Shown piece by piece: positions 23,709-32,048 of a stretch of 64,000 nucleotides of DNA; within the stretch, counting starts at the first letter, position 1; each line of letters begins with the position of its first letter. A program made the position numbers and the translations under genes. This DNA is from JALRBM01 sp964477195. GTDB taxonomy: Bacteria > Patescibacteriota > Saccharimonadia > Saccharimonadales > Saccharimonadaceae. Under the pieces are notes generated by a model. That model made no database searches. It saw nothing but the letters and a program-made list of their open reading frames with translations, and had not been told where the DNA came from. The stretch covers positions 1 to 64,000 of the forward strand of contig CAYZCX010000005.1 in assembly GCA_964477195.1 (NCBI GenBank). Direction: 5' to 3'.

Positions 23709-25868
23709 ATGGCGGCGCTTCGCCACGCAGTTTTGTCTGCCACGGACGGTACACCGGAAACCCGGACCCCTGCCGTGCGCGGCGGCAAAGGTGCTGGCTT
23801 GGCGCTTCTGACAGATCTCGGTCTGCCGGTTCCGCCCAGCTTCACCTTGAATACCGGCGTCTGCAGAGCATATCTGCAGCACGACGAAATTCCGAATCGT
23901 ATCTGGAGCCAGATTCAGCGAGAAATCGCCAAACTGGAGCGAGCTACCGGACGAACGTTCGGTGACCCGACGAACCCCCTGCTTGTTTCGGTCCGATCCG
24001 GAGCAGCGGAGTCGATGCCCGGCATGATGGACACCATCCTGAATGTCGGTCTTGACCCCACCAACCTGGAAGGACTGCAGCGATGGGGTGGAAAGCGCTT
24101 CGCGCGCAATACCAGAGACCGCTTCGAGGAACAGTGGAAGACAATTCGGAACCACATTTCTTACGAAATCAACTTCACCGACCCCTACGAACAACTCGGG
24201 ACTGCCATCGTGGCCGTCTTGGAATCGTGGGGAAGTGAGCGAGCGCGTGCGTACCGCAAGCACCATGGCCTCTCCGATAACACGGGGACGGCCGTGACGG
24301 TGCAGGCAATGGTCTTCGGCAACGTCGACCATACCTCCTGCACCGGTGTCGTGTTCAGTAGTGATGTTGCGACCGGGAATGAAGGTCTCTACGGAGAGTT
24401 TCTCACTCGGGCGCAGGGGGAAGACGTCGTTTCCGGCGTTCAGACCCCACTGCCGATCGCTGAGATGAAGACCTGGAACCCCCAGGTCTTCGAGCAGCTT
24501 TCCAGCATTGTCAGGCAACTGGCAGATCACTACGATGACGTCGTGGATGTTGAGTTTACCGTCGAAAAGGGCGTGCTCTTCATCTTGCAGGTTCGCCGCG
24601 CCAAGCTTTCACCGCTGGCAAAGGTGACCCGCGCGGTACGCGACGTGTGGGCGAAGCGATGCACCAAGGAAAGCGCACTCAAGCGAGTGTCGTTGGCCGA
24701 GATTGGGTCGCTTCGTCAGCCGACTCTGGAAGTTCCGGAGGAGGCAGAAATCATCGCCAAGGGACTTCCTGCCTCTCCGGGGGCAGTCGTCGGCATGATC
24801 GCACGTGACGCGCCTACCCTCCGGCAGATCATAGCCCGAGGAGAAGATGCAATTCTGGTTCGCCCCGACACGTCTCCCGAAGACTTGCCTGATATGATGG
24901 CCTCCAAGGCAATCGTGACGGCGAATGGTGGGAAAACGTGTCATGCTGCCGTGGTTGCCCGTGAACTCGGGCTTCCGGCAGTGGTCGGTACCGGCCCCCA
25001 CCTGGGCATTCCTCTCACCGGGTATATCTCGGTTGATGGTGCCCAGGGAGTTGTGTACAAGGGAAGGTTGCCTCTGGTCGAGCCGACGCTCACCAAAGAG
25101 GTCAACCTTTTCCTGAAATGGCACAACGCAAAGGTCAACCCGCCGCGAATCGCTTTCGAGCGCGTCAACGAACAGCTGTCGGCAAACCAGCTCCTGAGCG
25201 ACTTTTACTTGACGGACCTCATGGCCCGCCTCGCTGAAGGGTCGCCCCTGGAGCACGAAGCCGTCATGCTGCGGACAAAGACCCACCGTGAAATCGCGGA
25301 GGTTTTCGCGCTGTATCTTCTGATGGCAGCATCGGGAGAATCTCGTCACTTCTACAGTGAGGCAGACAGCAGTGGCGCGACGGCACGCCTGGCAATGGCT
25401 CGACTGGATCGGACGATCCTTTCATCAAGTTATGACCAGGGTCCAAGCGGGCGGTCGAAGATGCACGCCGATGTCGTAAGATTCCTTAAAGATCGTGATC
25501 TTGAATTTCTCGTTACTCATACGAGGGATCTTGTCACTGTTTTTAACGAAGGTTCATGGGATGGCGCATTCGGTGGCTCCAAATGGGGAGCTATTGCAAA
25601 TGCCCTCCACAGCTTTCTTTCGGGAAAGTTGTCCGCGACGCTTTTTGTCGATCATGCGTTCGACCTTGAGCACAACGGCGGTAAGCTCTTCAACAAAAAC
25701 CCGCTGTTCATGAGTGTGACCAATGAAAGTAGGTTGAAGCTTCAGCTCGATATCAAGAAAACGGTGTCTGCACCCGCAGAGTTGTACAGACGACTTTGCG
25801 AGTACGCAAGCCCCTCAAATGCAGTGGAAACGCTGTGGGGGGTTGGCAAGCGTAAAAAAATGTGGTAA
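23709..25868 (+). CDS. PPDK-like phosphotransferase with a novel C-terminal domain
   Basis: The N-terminal half of this 719-aa protein is the ATP-grasp nucleotide domain of pyruvate phosphate dikinase/PEP synthase (GGKGAGL at 25-31; SVRSGAAESMPGMMDT at 94-109; VEFTVEKGVLFILQVR near 281-296). It is followed by the swivelling phosphohistidine domain (TANGGKTCHAAVVAR, His412; VDGAQGVVYKG). The PEP/pyruvate TIM barrel that should follow is absent. Instead residues about 465-719 form an unrecognised domain (GSKWGAIANALHSFLSGKL, DHAFDLEHNGGKLFNKN). By analogy with rifampin phosphotransferase, the enzyme may move phosphate from ATP via His to another acceptor. Good GGAGGAG ribosome site; GC-rich. 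Confidence 0.8.
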   Translation: MAALRHAVLSATDGTPETRTPAVRGGKGAGLALLTDLGLPVPPSFTLNTGVCRAYLQHDEIPNRIWSQIQREIAKLERATGRTFGDPTNPLLVSVRSGAAESMPGMMDTILNVGLDPTNLEGLQRWGGKRFARNTRDRFEEQWKTIRNHISYEINFTDPYEQLGTAIVAVLESWGSERARAYRKHHGLSDNTGTAVTVQAMVFGNVDHTSCTGVVFSSDVATGNEGLYGEFLTRAQGEDVVSGVQTPLPIAEMKTWNPQVFEQLSSIVRQLADHYDDVVDVEFTVEKGVLFILQVRRAKLSPLAKVTRAVRDVWAKRCTKESALKRVSLAEIGSLRQPTLEVPEEAEIIAKGLPASPGAVVGMIARDAPTLRQIIARGEDAILVRPDTSPEDLPDMMASKAIVTANGGKTCHAAVVARELGLPAVVGTGPHLGIPLTGYISVDGAQGVVYKGRLPLVEPTLTKEVNLFLKWHNAKVNPPRIAFERVNEQLSANQLLSDFYLTDLMARLAEGSPLEHEAVMLRTKTHREIAEVFALYLLMAASGESRHFYSEADSSGATARLAMARLDRTILSSSYDQGPSGRSKMHADVVRFLKDRDLEFLVTHTRDLVTVFNEGSWDGAFGGSKWGAIANALHSFLSGKLSATLFVDHAFDLEHNGGKLFNKNPLFMSVTNESRLKLQLDIKKTVSAPAELYRRLCEYASPSNAVETLWGVGKRKKMW

Positions 25869-25898
25869 AGTAGTTATCGACCGAAAGGAAGTGAGGTC

Positions 25899-26759
25899 GT
25901 GGTTTCCCAAAACCATGATTGTCAGTTGCACCACGGCGACCTGGTTTCGATCGGGTCGTACGAGGTGTACGCCGGCGGGATCAATCTCAGCGATGAGACT
26001 CTCGCCAACACCGATCTCCTGGTGACTTTCTGCGATCGGCCTCCGCTGAACCTCGGTTCGCAGGAGCTCGATCACAAGAACTTCACCATGGAAGACTTCG
26101 GTGGTGTTCCGCGGTTTTTCGCAACGTTCCTCGTGGCCCACGTCATTCCAGCAATGGAGGCGGGGAAGCGAGTGACGGTTCACTGCGAAGGCGGCTTCGG
26201 TCGCACCGGTACCGTCCTGGCCGGACTCATCGTCCTGCTGGAGCCGGATGTCGACGACCCCGTCGCCGCCGTCCGGGAGCGTTACTGCCCGCGCGCCGTG
26301 GAAACACGAGCGCAGCGGGATGGGATCATCGAACTGAGAGACACCGAACGGGCCAAGCGGGCCACGGAACTCAAGGAAGGTGGCATCATGTCCGAACCGG
26401 ACAACAACGACAAGTGGCACATGGCCGGGACCGAAGGGACCGGTGAGTACCGCGTCCTCGCGATGAACGACACCGGCAGACTCGGTTTCCGAGTCCTCGA
26501 GAACGGCAAGGTGCGCATCCGCATCGAACCGACGACCGAGGGCAAGGCCACGCTCGCCGAGACCTTCACGGTCGACGCCGGCTGGAAGCAGCCGGGAGAC
26601 TTCGGGCAGCAGCGCTTCTCGAAGGTGGTGTCCATGGGTGACGAGACGATCAGCACGGTCGTCGCAGCGCTCAAGGCCATGCGCAAAGAAGGGCGCCTCA
26701 CGCGCAACTTCAAGCAGTGGTACTGGCGCAAGCACGTGAAGCATGCGACCACCAAGTAG
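25899..26759 (+). CDS. Dual-specificity phosphatase-like protein with unknown C-terminal domain
   Basis: Residues about 45-150 of this 286-aa protein match the Cys-dependent phosphatase fold. The P-loop is HCEGGFGRTGT (Cys and Arg of the Cx5R signature), a possible general-acid Asp lies in TMEDFGG, and the tail is AVRERYCPRAVETRAQ. This superfamily includes protein, lipid and RNA 5' phosphatases. The last 123 residues form a second, unrecognised, basic-ended domain. A GGAAGG motif and an in-frame ATG at 26388 could also start that domain separately. GTG 25899 follows AAAGGAAGTGAG and lies 30 bp after the PPDK-like gene, so the two share an operon. Confidence 0.75.
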   Translation: MVSQNHDCQLHHGDLVSIGSYEVYAGGINLSDETLANTDLLVTFCDRPPLNLGSQELDHKNFTMEDFGGVPRFFATFLVAHVIPAMEAGKRVTVHCEGGFGRTGTVLAGLIVLLEPDVDDPVAAVRERYCPRAVETRAQRDGIIELRDTERAKRATELKEGGIMSEPDNNDKWHMAGTEGTGEYRVLAMNDTGRLGFRVLENGKVRIRIEPTTEGKATLAETFTVDAGWKQPGDFGQQRFSKVVSMGDETISTVVAALKAMRKEGRLTRNFKQWYWRKHVKHATTK

Positions 26760-26807
26760 TACAGCTTTTTGCTAGAAAAGATAAAGGAAATATTTTAAAA
26801 TATTAAT

Positions 26808-27419
26808 TATCACTTCTAAGCAGTGCCGATTAACTCTTTTGTGACGACAGGTCCACTTTAACGGGCCTGAGCAGAGAGTTAGTAGGGAGCGGGGACATCG
26901 AGAGTCATCTCGTTGTCGATGCGCCGTTTCCACCTCCCTATTGCGGTGAAGTTTGGGAGCTAGGGAAGAATCGACACCGCACAAGATTCTTCCGAGACTG
27001 CTCACACAGTCTAAAAAAAACAAAGTGGCGGACCTCTTCGTTAAGGGCACTTACAGGCGCTACACACGCTTCGTGAGTGAATGACAGTGGAGCTAACCGG
27101 ACTCTCTTTTTGAGCAGTTAGCGTTGAAGCAGTCATGAGGGATCTCCCCGGTGGAGGTCTTAAAGAAAAGCGGTTTGCACCCGCACCGGTGTGTAGTAAC
27201 GGCGACGTTCATACGCCAAGGGAAGTATGAACATGAGCTTGGCACTGGCACTCTCGCAGGAGAGTCGCCTAGGCTGCGGACCATTCCAACTTATAGGGAT
27301 GCTTCAGCGACAACGGTGACAGTTAGATCTCCCAGTAGTTGTTTAATTTGATGATGTATAATACTTTAAAGTAGATTACTCGCAGTAAACAAATTAGCCG
27401 CCCTTTAGGGTGGCACCCC
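26808..27419 (+). ncRNA. Candidate large structured noncoding RNA
   Basis: This noncoding stretch of about 0.6 kb is full of complementary arms. Plus-strand helices: 26831-26837/26875-26881 with inner 26848-26854/26863-26869; 26883-26889/26934-26940 with inner 26896-26901/26916-26921; 26942-26948/26975-26981 interleaved with 26964-26972/26985-26993 (pseudoknot or switch); 26995-27000/27007-27012; 27023-27027/27048-27052; 27092-27097/27117-27122; 27141-27147/27153-27159; 27207-27214/27225-27232; 27250-27255/27260-27265; 27273-27276/27305-27308; 27397-27414. A promoter-like AT-rich region (TTGCTA near 26769, TATTTT near 26791) precedes it and a terminator closes it. tmRNA, RNase P, SRP, 6S and group I/II intron hallmarks were not found. 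Only short spurious ORFs overlap it. Direction is inferred from the terminator. Confidence 0.6.
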
Positions 27420-27483
27420 CCCCGGTTTCCCGGGTAGCCTTACTTATAAAAGTAAGGCTACCGGGACCGGGGATTAATTTTTT
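27420..27483 (+). terminator. Strong terminator closing the structured RNA locus
   Basis: The inner stem 27429-27445 with 27450-27465 (16 bp, one bulged G) and the outer CCCCGG/CCGGGG (27420-27425 with 27467-27472) are followed by TTAATTTTTT. Confidence 0.9.
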
Positions 27484-27527
27484 CTGACTAAAAAGTCTAT
27501 TACTTCACAATCTGTTACAATAGGGGA

Positions 27528-28517
27528 ATGCACGACACAGCAACAGATCTTATTACCGCAGCTAAAAAAATTATTATTATTCAAGCCGAAAATCCCGACG
27601 GCGACTCGCTGGGCAGTAGCTTGGCACTCGAAGAAATACTCAGCGACCTCGGAAAAGAGGTTATTTTATATTGTCCAATCGAAATGCCCAAATACTTACG
27701 TTATATTACTGGATGGGATAGAGTTGTTTCGACATTTGACGCATCTGCCGATCTCGCGATCTTAGTCGATACCGGCGCCGATGTCCTTATCAGCAAGGTA
27801 CTCGAAACTCCCGGTGTGCGCTCATTTCTCGAGACACACCCTGTGCTTGTTATCGATCACCACACGACAGACGCGACACTTAGTTTTGACCATACAATGC
27901 TCGCCGAAACAGCTGTTGCAACCGGTGAGATTTTGTATCGTTTTGCTAGCAAAAATAATTGGGCTATCAATGAGCAGGCCGCCGAAGATATGCTTGTTGC
28001 TATCATGTCTGACAGCCTGGGCCTGACCACACCAAATGTTAGCGCGGAGGCATTTTTTGTTGCAGGCAAGCTGACCGAACTTGGCGCAAGCAATGCCGCA
28101 ATCGAAGAACGTCGCCGTGAATACATGAAAAAATCCCCCGAGATTCTCGCATACAAAGGCGAACTAATTAGTCGTATCGAATATTTACTCGACGGCAAAC
28201 TCGCCCTTGTTCACATTCCTTGGGAAGATATTCAGGCATACAGCGACCAATACAATCCTAGCGTACTCGTACTCGATGAAATGCGCATGGTCGAAGGTGT
28301 CGAGATTGCCGTCGCCATAAAAACCTACCCCGACGGAAAGCTCACAGGGAAGCTCCGCACAAACTCTCCAATTGCCGAAAAAGTAGCCGGTTTCTTTGGT
28401 GGAGGCGGTCATATGTACGCGGCGGGGTTCCGTGTCTACGAACAATACGATAAAATAGTAGCAGAATTAGTTGAGGCGACGGATAAAGCGTTAAAAAACG
28501 ATGATACGAACTCATAA
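27528..28517 (+). CDS. nrnA: DHH/DHHA1 phosphoesterase, NrnA-like
   Basis: The 329-aa protein probably degrades nanoRNA and/or dephosphorylates pAp. The DHH domain motifs are ENPDGDSLGSSLAL (metal-binding Asp residues), LVDTGAD and the DHH-type VIDHHTTD. The DHHA1 domain ends with FFGGGGHMYAAGF. The ATG lies 6 nt after TACAAT (27516-27521), and AGGGGA sits in that gap, so start recognition could be leaderless. It is the first gene after the structured RNA terminator. Confidence 0.9.
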   Translation: MHDTATDLITAAKKIIIIQAENPDGDSLGSSLALEEILSDLGKEVILYCPIEMPKYLRYITGWDRVVSTFDASADLAILVDTGADVLISKVLETPGVRSFLETHPVLVIDHHTTDATLSFDHTMLAETAVATGEILYRFASKNNWAINEQAAEDMLVAIMSDSLGLTTPNVSAEAFFVAGKLTELGASNAAIEERRREYMKKSPEILAYKGELISRIEYLLDGKLALVHIPWEDIQAYSDQYNPSVLVLDEMRMVEGVEIAVAIKTYPDGKLTGKLRTNSPIAEKVAGFFGGGGHMYAAGFRVYEQYDKIVAELVEATDKALKNDDTNS

Positions 28518-28576
28518 TAATCCCTGTTGTTGTATAGATTTTTCTTTTATTTATTAATCCGTAAAAAAGGAATTCT

Positions 28577-30013
28577 ATGACTCTCGAACTTCACAATACG
28601 CTCACCAAAAAAATCGAAAAATTTACTCCGCTAGATCCTGATCTTGTACGTATTTACAGCTGTGGGCCTACTATTTACGACCATGCGCACATTGGCAACC
28701 TGAGTTCATTTATTTTTGCCGATATGCTGCGGCGCGTTATTCAGGCCAATGACTGGCATGTCAAACATGTTATGAATTTTACGGATGTCGACGATAAGAC
28801 AATTCGTCGCAGTCGCGAAATGTATCCCGAACTCGACGGCCACGCAGCACTAACAAAATTAACCAAACAATACGGCGAGCTTTTTCTTGAGGATATGCGC
28901 GCAATCGGTAACAATGTTGATGCATTTGAATTTCGACGAGCAACGGATGAGCAAAACATCGAAGGAATGCGCCAGCTTATCGCCGAGCTTCACGAAAAAG
29001 GGTTTGCCTATATAGCAGACGACGGTGTTTATTTTTCGATTGACGCCTATAAAAAATCTGGCAAAAAGTACGGGCAACTCGTTGAACTGACGAACGCCAA
29101 TACCAGTAATGAACGCATTCAAAACGACGAATACGATAAAGAATCCTTGCATGATTTCGCCCTCTGGAAAGTCCATAAACCAGGAGAACCATCGTGGGAG
29201 TTTGTCCTCGACGGTCATGATATTTCGGGTCGTCCGGGATGGCATATCGAATGTTCTGTGATGAGTGCGCAGAGTCTCGGCCAACCGTTTGACATCCATA
29301 CAGGGGGTATCGATCTTGCATTTCCTCATCATGAAAATGAGATTGCTCAAAGCACTGCTGGTCGCAACAATCCGACATACGCAGCGTATTTCGTCCATAA
29401 CGAACACGTCCTTGTCGACGATAAAAAAATGGCCAAGAGCGCTCGTAATTTCTTTACACTAACGGATCTCACAAGTCGTGGCGTCGATCCGCTGGCATTT
29501 CGTTTACTTGTCCTGCAGTCGCATTATCGCAAGCCGACTAATTTCAGTTTTGATAATGTCGCGAGCGCTCATAATCGTCTGAGACATTGGCGAAACGTTG
29601 CCGCACTCCGACACCAGACACATGATACACTGGACCAGGATAGCGAAAAGTTCACCGGCCTTCTTGCGGCAAAAGGAGCAATACTTGAAGCGCTGAATAG
29701 CGACTTCAACACTCCAGAAGCGCTCAAGGTGATCGATGAGGCATTTTCACACCTTGATACTCAACCAATTGCCAAGATACACCAAGAAGGACTCGAGCAA
29801 CTCCTTGAGACTATTGATAGCGTCCTGGGGCTCCAACTGATCGCATCAACACCTGATATTAGTGACGAGGTAAAGCAACTTATTGTCGAGCGACAACGTG
29901 CACGTGATAGTCAAGACTGGACACGCTCAGATGAACTTCGTAGCAGCATTGCGACACATGGCATCACCGTGCGTGATACGTCAAAAGGAAGTATTTGGGA
30001 GTATGCTGACTAA
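28577..30013 (+). CDS. cysS: Cysteinyl-tRNA synthetase
   Basis: The 478-aa class I aminoacyl-tRNA synthetase has the HIGH motif as HIGN (GPTIYDHAHIGNLSSF), zinc and cysteine ligands kept (CGPT, GWHIECSVM, HHENE), KMSKS as KKMAKSARNF, and the DALR-like C-terminal helices. Length is typical. AAAGGAATTC lies upstream of the ATG. Convergent with the transporter-like gene at 30017 with only 3 bp between the stops. Confidence 0.97.
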   Translation: MTLELHNTLTKKIEKFTPLDPDLVRIYSCGPTIYDHAHIGNLSSFIFADMLRRVIQANDWHVKHVMNFTDVDDKTIRRSREMYPELDGHAALTKLTKQYGELFLEDMRAIGNNVDAFEFRRATDEQNIEGMRQLIAELHEKGFAYIADDGVYFSIDAYKKSGKKYGQLVELTNANTSNERIQNDEYDKESLHDFALWKVHKPGEPSWEFVLDGHDISGRPGWHIECSVMSAQSLGQPFDIHTGGIDLAFPHHENEIAQSTAGRNNPTYAAYFVHNEHVLVDDKKMAKSARNFFTLTDLTSRGVDPLAFRLLVLQSHYRKPTNFSFDNVASAHNRLRHWRNVAALRHQTHDTLDQDSEKFTGLLAAKGAILEALNSDFNTPEALKVIDEAFSHLDTQPIAKIHQEGLEQLLETIDSVLGLQLIASTPDISDEVKQLIVERQRARDSQDWTRSDELRSSIATHGITVRDTSKGSIWEYAD

Positions 30014-30016
30014 GTG

Positions 30017-31162
30017 CTAGGCAGCCGGTTCGTCTTCGCCTTGCAGCTTTTTGACTAATTTTGCCAGTGGCTTCTCGCTCTTGACTCGATTTTTGCGTGC
30101 ACGTGCCAAGTAATCTTCAAGAAGTACCTTGAGACAACCAGCTACCGGTATAGAGATGATGGCACCGGGAAGCCCGAAGACGTAGATACCGATTGTCACA
30201 GCCGAAAGAACCGTCAGCGCAGAAAGCTCTAACTTACGAGCCTGAATCGTCGGTGAGATAAGATTATTTTCGAACTGCTGATAAATGATAAAGTAAACAG
30301 CGAATATGATACCAGCCGTCAGATCGTTGAAGCCTAGAAGGACAGCAATCAGTGCACCTCCGACTGTCGCACCAAACATAGGAATAAGTGACAGCGTAAA
30401 AGCAATTGCAATTGCCGGAAGCGCAAGGTTGACAGGCACATTATGGAAAATCAGACTCAGAATAAATACCACGAACCCTGCGGCCAGCGCGTCAATCGCC
30501 GAGACGGTCAACTGCCCCGTCACATATCCCGTCACGACATGATACATCTTGTGCACCATGTTGCGGTGGTATTCCATTCGCTCTTCATCGTTGTAAATAC
30601 CCCAGAGTCGACTCAGCCACATTGGCCCTTCGACAAGCATCAGGAAAGTGAGCACAAGGACGAATAATCCCGAAACGATCAGCGAAGCGATGGATCCTAA
30701 CCCATTTAATACATTCGATCCAAGGTTGGCCGCCCAACCGGTCGTATTGTTGCGAATGGTGTCCATCGCACTTTCTACTTGCGGCTGAAGATGATATTTA
30801 TCAATCAACGCGCTAAGACCATGCCACTGTGTCGTCGCAGTTTCAACAAGCCCCGGAATGGTCTCGGCAAAGCGTACCGTCTGTTGGACGATAGGGGGAA
30901 CAACAAGAAAAAGAAAACCGCCAAGTATCACAATAACGAGAAGAAATGCAGTCGCGGTCGGCCAGACGCGACTTTTTCCAGGGAGATACTTCGCGAGGAA
31001 CGATACAGGCTTGTTAAGCGCCAAGGCAAGAAAAAGTGCCAGCCCCAACATAAGAAGTGCAGTGCGAGCACTATAAATTGCTAAGATAGCAAACGCAAAC
31101 CCTATGACGACCAACCAGAACCGCACGAATGTTTTGGTGTCGATCTCTATACGAACTTTCAT
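30017..31162 (-). CDS. AI-2E/PerM family transporter-like membrane protein
   Basis: About 7-8 membrane segments are arranged as in the AI-2E transporter family: two N-terminal pairs, a long soluble insertion (about 95-150), then a C-terminal cluster ending IPVAGCLKVLLEDY. The tail is basic and Gln/Glu-rich. Members are variously annotated as autoinducer exporters or Na+/H+ antiporters; the substrate cannot be inferred. TATAAT lies 9 nt before the ATG. Product length 381 aa. Confidence 0.85.
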   Translation of the reverse strand: MKVRIEIDTKTFVRFWLVVIGFAFAILAIYSARTALLMLGLALFLALALNKPVSFLAKYLPGKSRVWPTATAFLLVIVILGGFLFLVVPPIVQQTVRFAETIPGLVETATTQWHGLSALIDKYHLQPQVESAMDTIRNNTTGWAANLGSNVLNGLGSIASLIVSGLFVLVLTFLMLVEGPMWLSRLWGIYNDEERMEYHRNMVHKMYHVVTGYVTGQLTVSAIDALAAGFVVFILSLIFHNVPVNLALPAIAIAFTLSLIPMFGATVGGALIAVLLGFNDLTAGIIFAVYFIIYQQFENNLISPTIQARKLELSALTVLSAVTIGIYVFGLPGAIISIPVAGCLKVLLEDYLARARKNRVKSEKPLAKLVKKLQGEDEPAA

Positions 31163-31199
31163 AATGTTTTTATTATAGCACTTCCAGAGGATATGACAT

Positions 31200-32048
31200 T
31201 CATACTCGAATCCGAAGTCCTTTTGCGTGACTCTGGTATTTCAGTGGTGTATTGCAGCGCTGTCGTTCACCATCATGAGAAATATGCATGTGTTTGCTCT
31301 TGGCTGAGATTGTGAGATTTGTCACCTCCCGTACATCAAACTCGTCGAGTTGCGTACTTTTGCCAAGTAGCGTCATAAATGCAATTTTGCCCAGAACAAA
31401 CCGAGATGTAGCGCGGACAATAAAAACTGACAGCTTCCCCTCATTAATGTGACTTCGAGCCGCTCCACCGAGTGTGTCAAGTTTGTAGATATTATTACCA
31501 ACAAAAACAAAGGGGGTATAAAACGACTCACCGGCAATCGTCACATGATAGGTCTTCAGTCGAATGAGTACCCGAAATCCCGCGAGAAATGCAGCAAGCC
31601 ATTTGCCCAAGATATTCTCAATTCGACTGCGCTCCTGAAGTGATGACGGATACAAACCGAGACTCGAGTTATTGATAAAAACAACATCATTGACTGTCGC
31701 AAAGTCTACCGCCCTTATCTTTGAGCGGGGTAGCTGCTTGATCGCATGATCAAGGTCCTGTGGAATACTGAGATCTTTAGTGAAGTGATTGAGTGTCCCG
31801 CCAGGAAGTGGCGCCAGGACTGCTTTCGTCCCAGCAACTCGACTAGCAACCGCGCTGATTGTCCCGTCACCGCCCACGACGGCAATGGTTTTTCCGGCGC
31901 GAATAGCAGGGCGTAATTTCGCACGAAATGTGTCATCAAAAGAAATCGCTTGCTCAATAGTTATATTGTACTTTTCAAATAGCTCTCGGAGTTCAACCAA
32001 ACTCCGGGCACTTCCTGATTTTTTGCTATACACTAAGACGATATTCAT
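31200..32048 (-). CDS. Diacylglycerol/lipid kinase family protein
   Basis: The 282-aa protein has the DAGK catalytic domain with GGDGTISAVASR (about 59-70) and PLPGGTLNHFTKDL (about 79-92), plus the C-terminal beta-sandwich typical of YegS/BmrU-like kinases. It probably phosphorylates a membrane lipid. Its ATG overlaps the stop of the PAP2 phosphatase gene by 4 bp, giving a kinase-phosphatase lipid pair. Confidence 0.9.
   Translation of the reverse strand: MNIVLVYSKKSGSARSLVELRELFEKYNITIEQAISFDDTFRAKLRPAIRAGKTIAVVGGDGTISAVASRVAGTKAVLAPLPGGTLNHFTKDLSIPQDLDHAIKQLPRSKIRAVDFATVNDVVFINNSSLGLYPSSLQERSRIENILGKWLAAFLAGFRVLIRLKTYHVTIAGESFYTPFVFVGNNIYKLDTLGGAARSHINEGKLSVFIVRATSRFVLGKIAFMTLLGKSTQLDEFDVREVTNLTISAKSKHMHISHDGERQRCNTPLKYQSHAKGLRIRV

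Noticed and set aside
23619..24530. 303-codon minus-strand ORF opposite the PPDK-like gene
   Set aside because: Antisense to clear ATP-grasp motifs and running across the consensus promoter at 23622-23650.
25815..26744. 309-codon minus-strand ORF opposite the phosphatase-like gene
   Set aside because: A GC-rich shadow of 25899-26759; the plus strand has a clear Cx5R motif, ribosome site and operon context.
27093..27351. Two short ORFs (27093-27284 minus, 27151-27351 plus) in the structured RNA locus
   Set aside because: No ribosome sites, biased composition, and they lie across RNA helices; more likely chance openings in a GC-richer noncoding stretch.
26808..27419. Identity as tmRNA, RNase P RNA, SRP RNA or group I/II intron
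   Set aside because: No tRNA-like ends with CCA, no tag ORF, no RNase P GAGGAAAGTCC-type core, no SRP tetraloop motif, no intron domain V or P7 core seen by eye.
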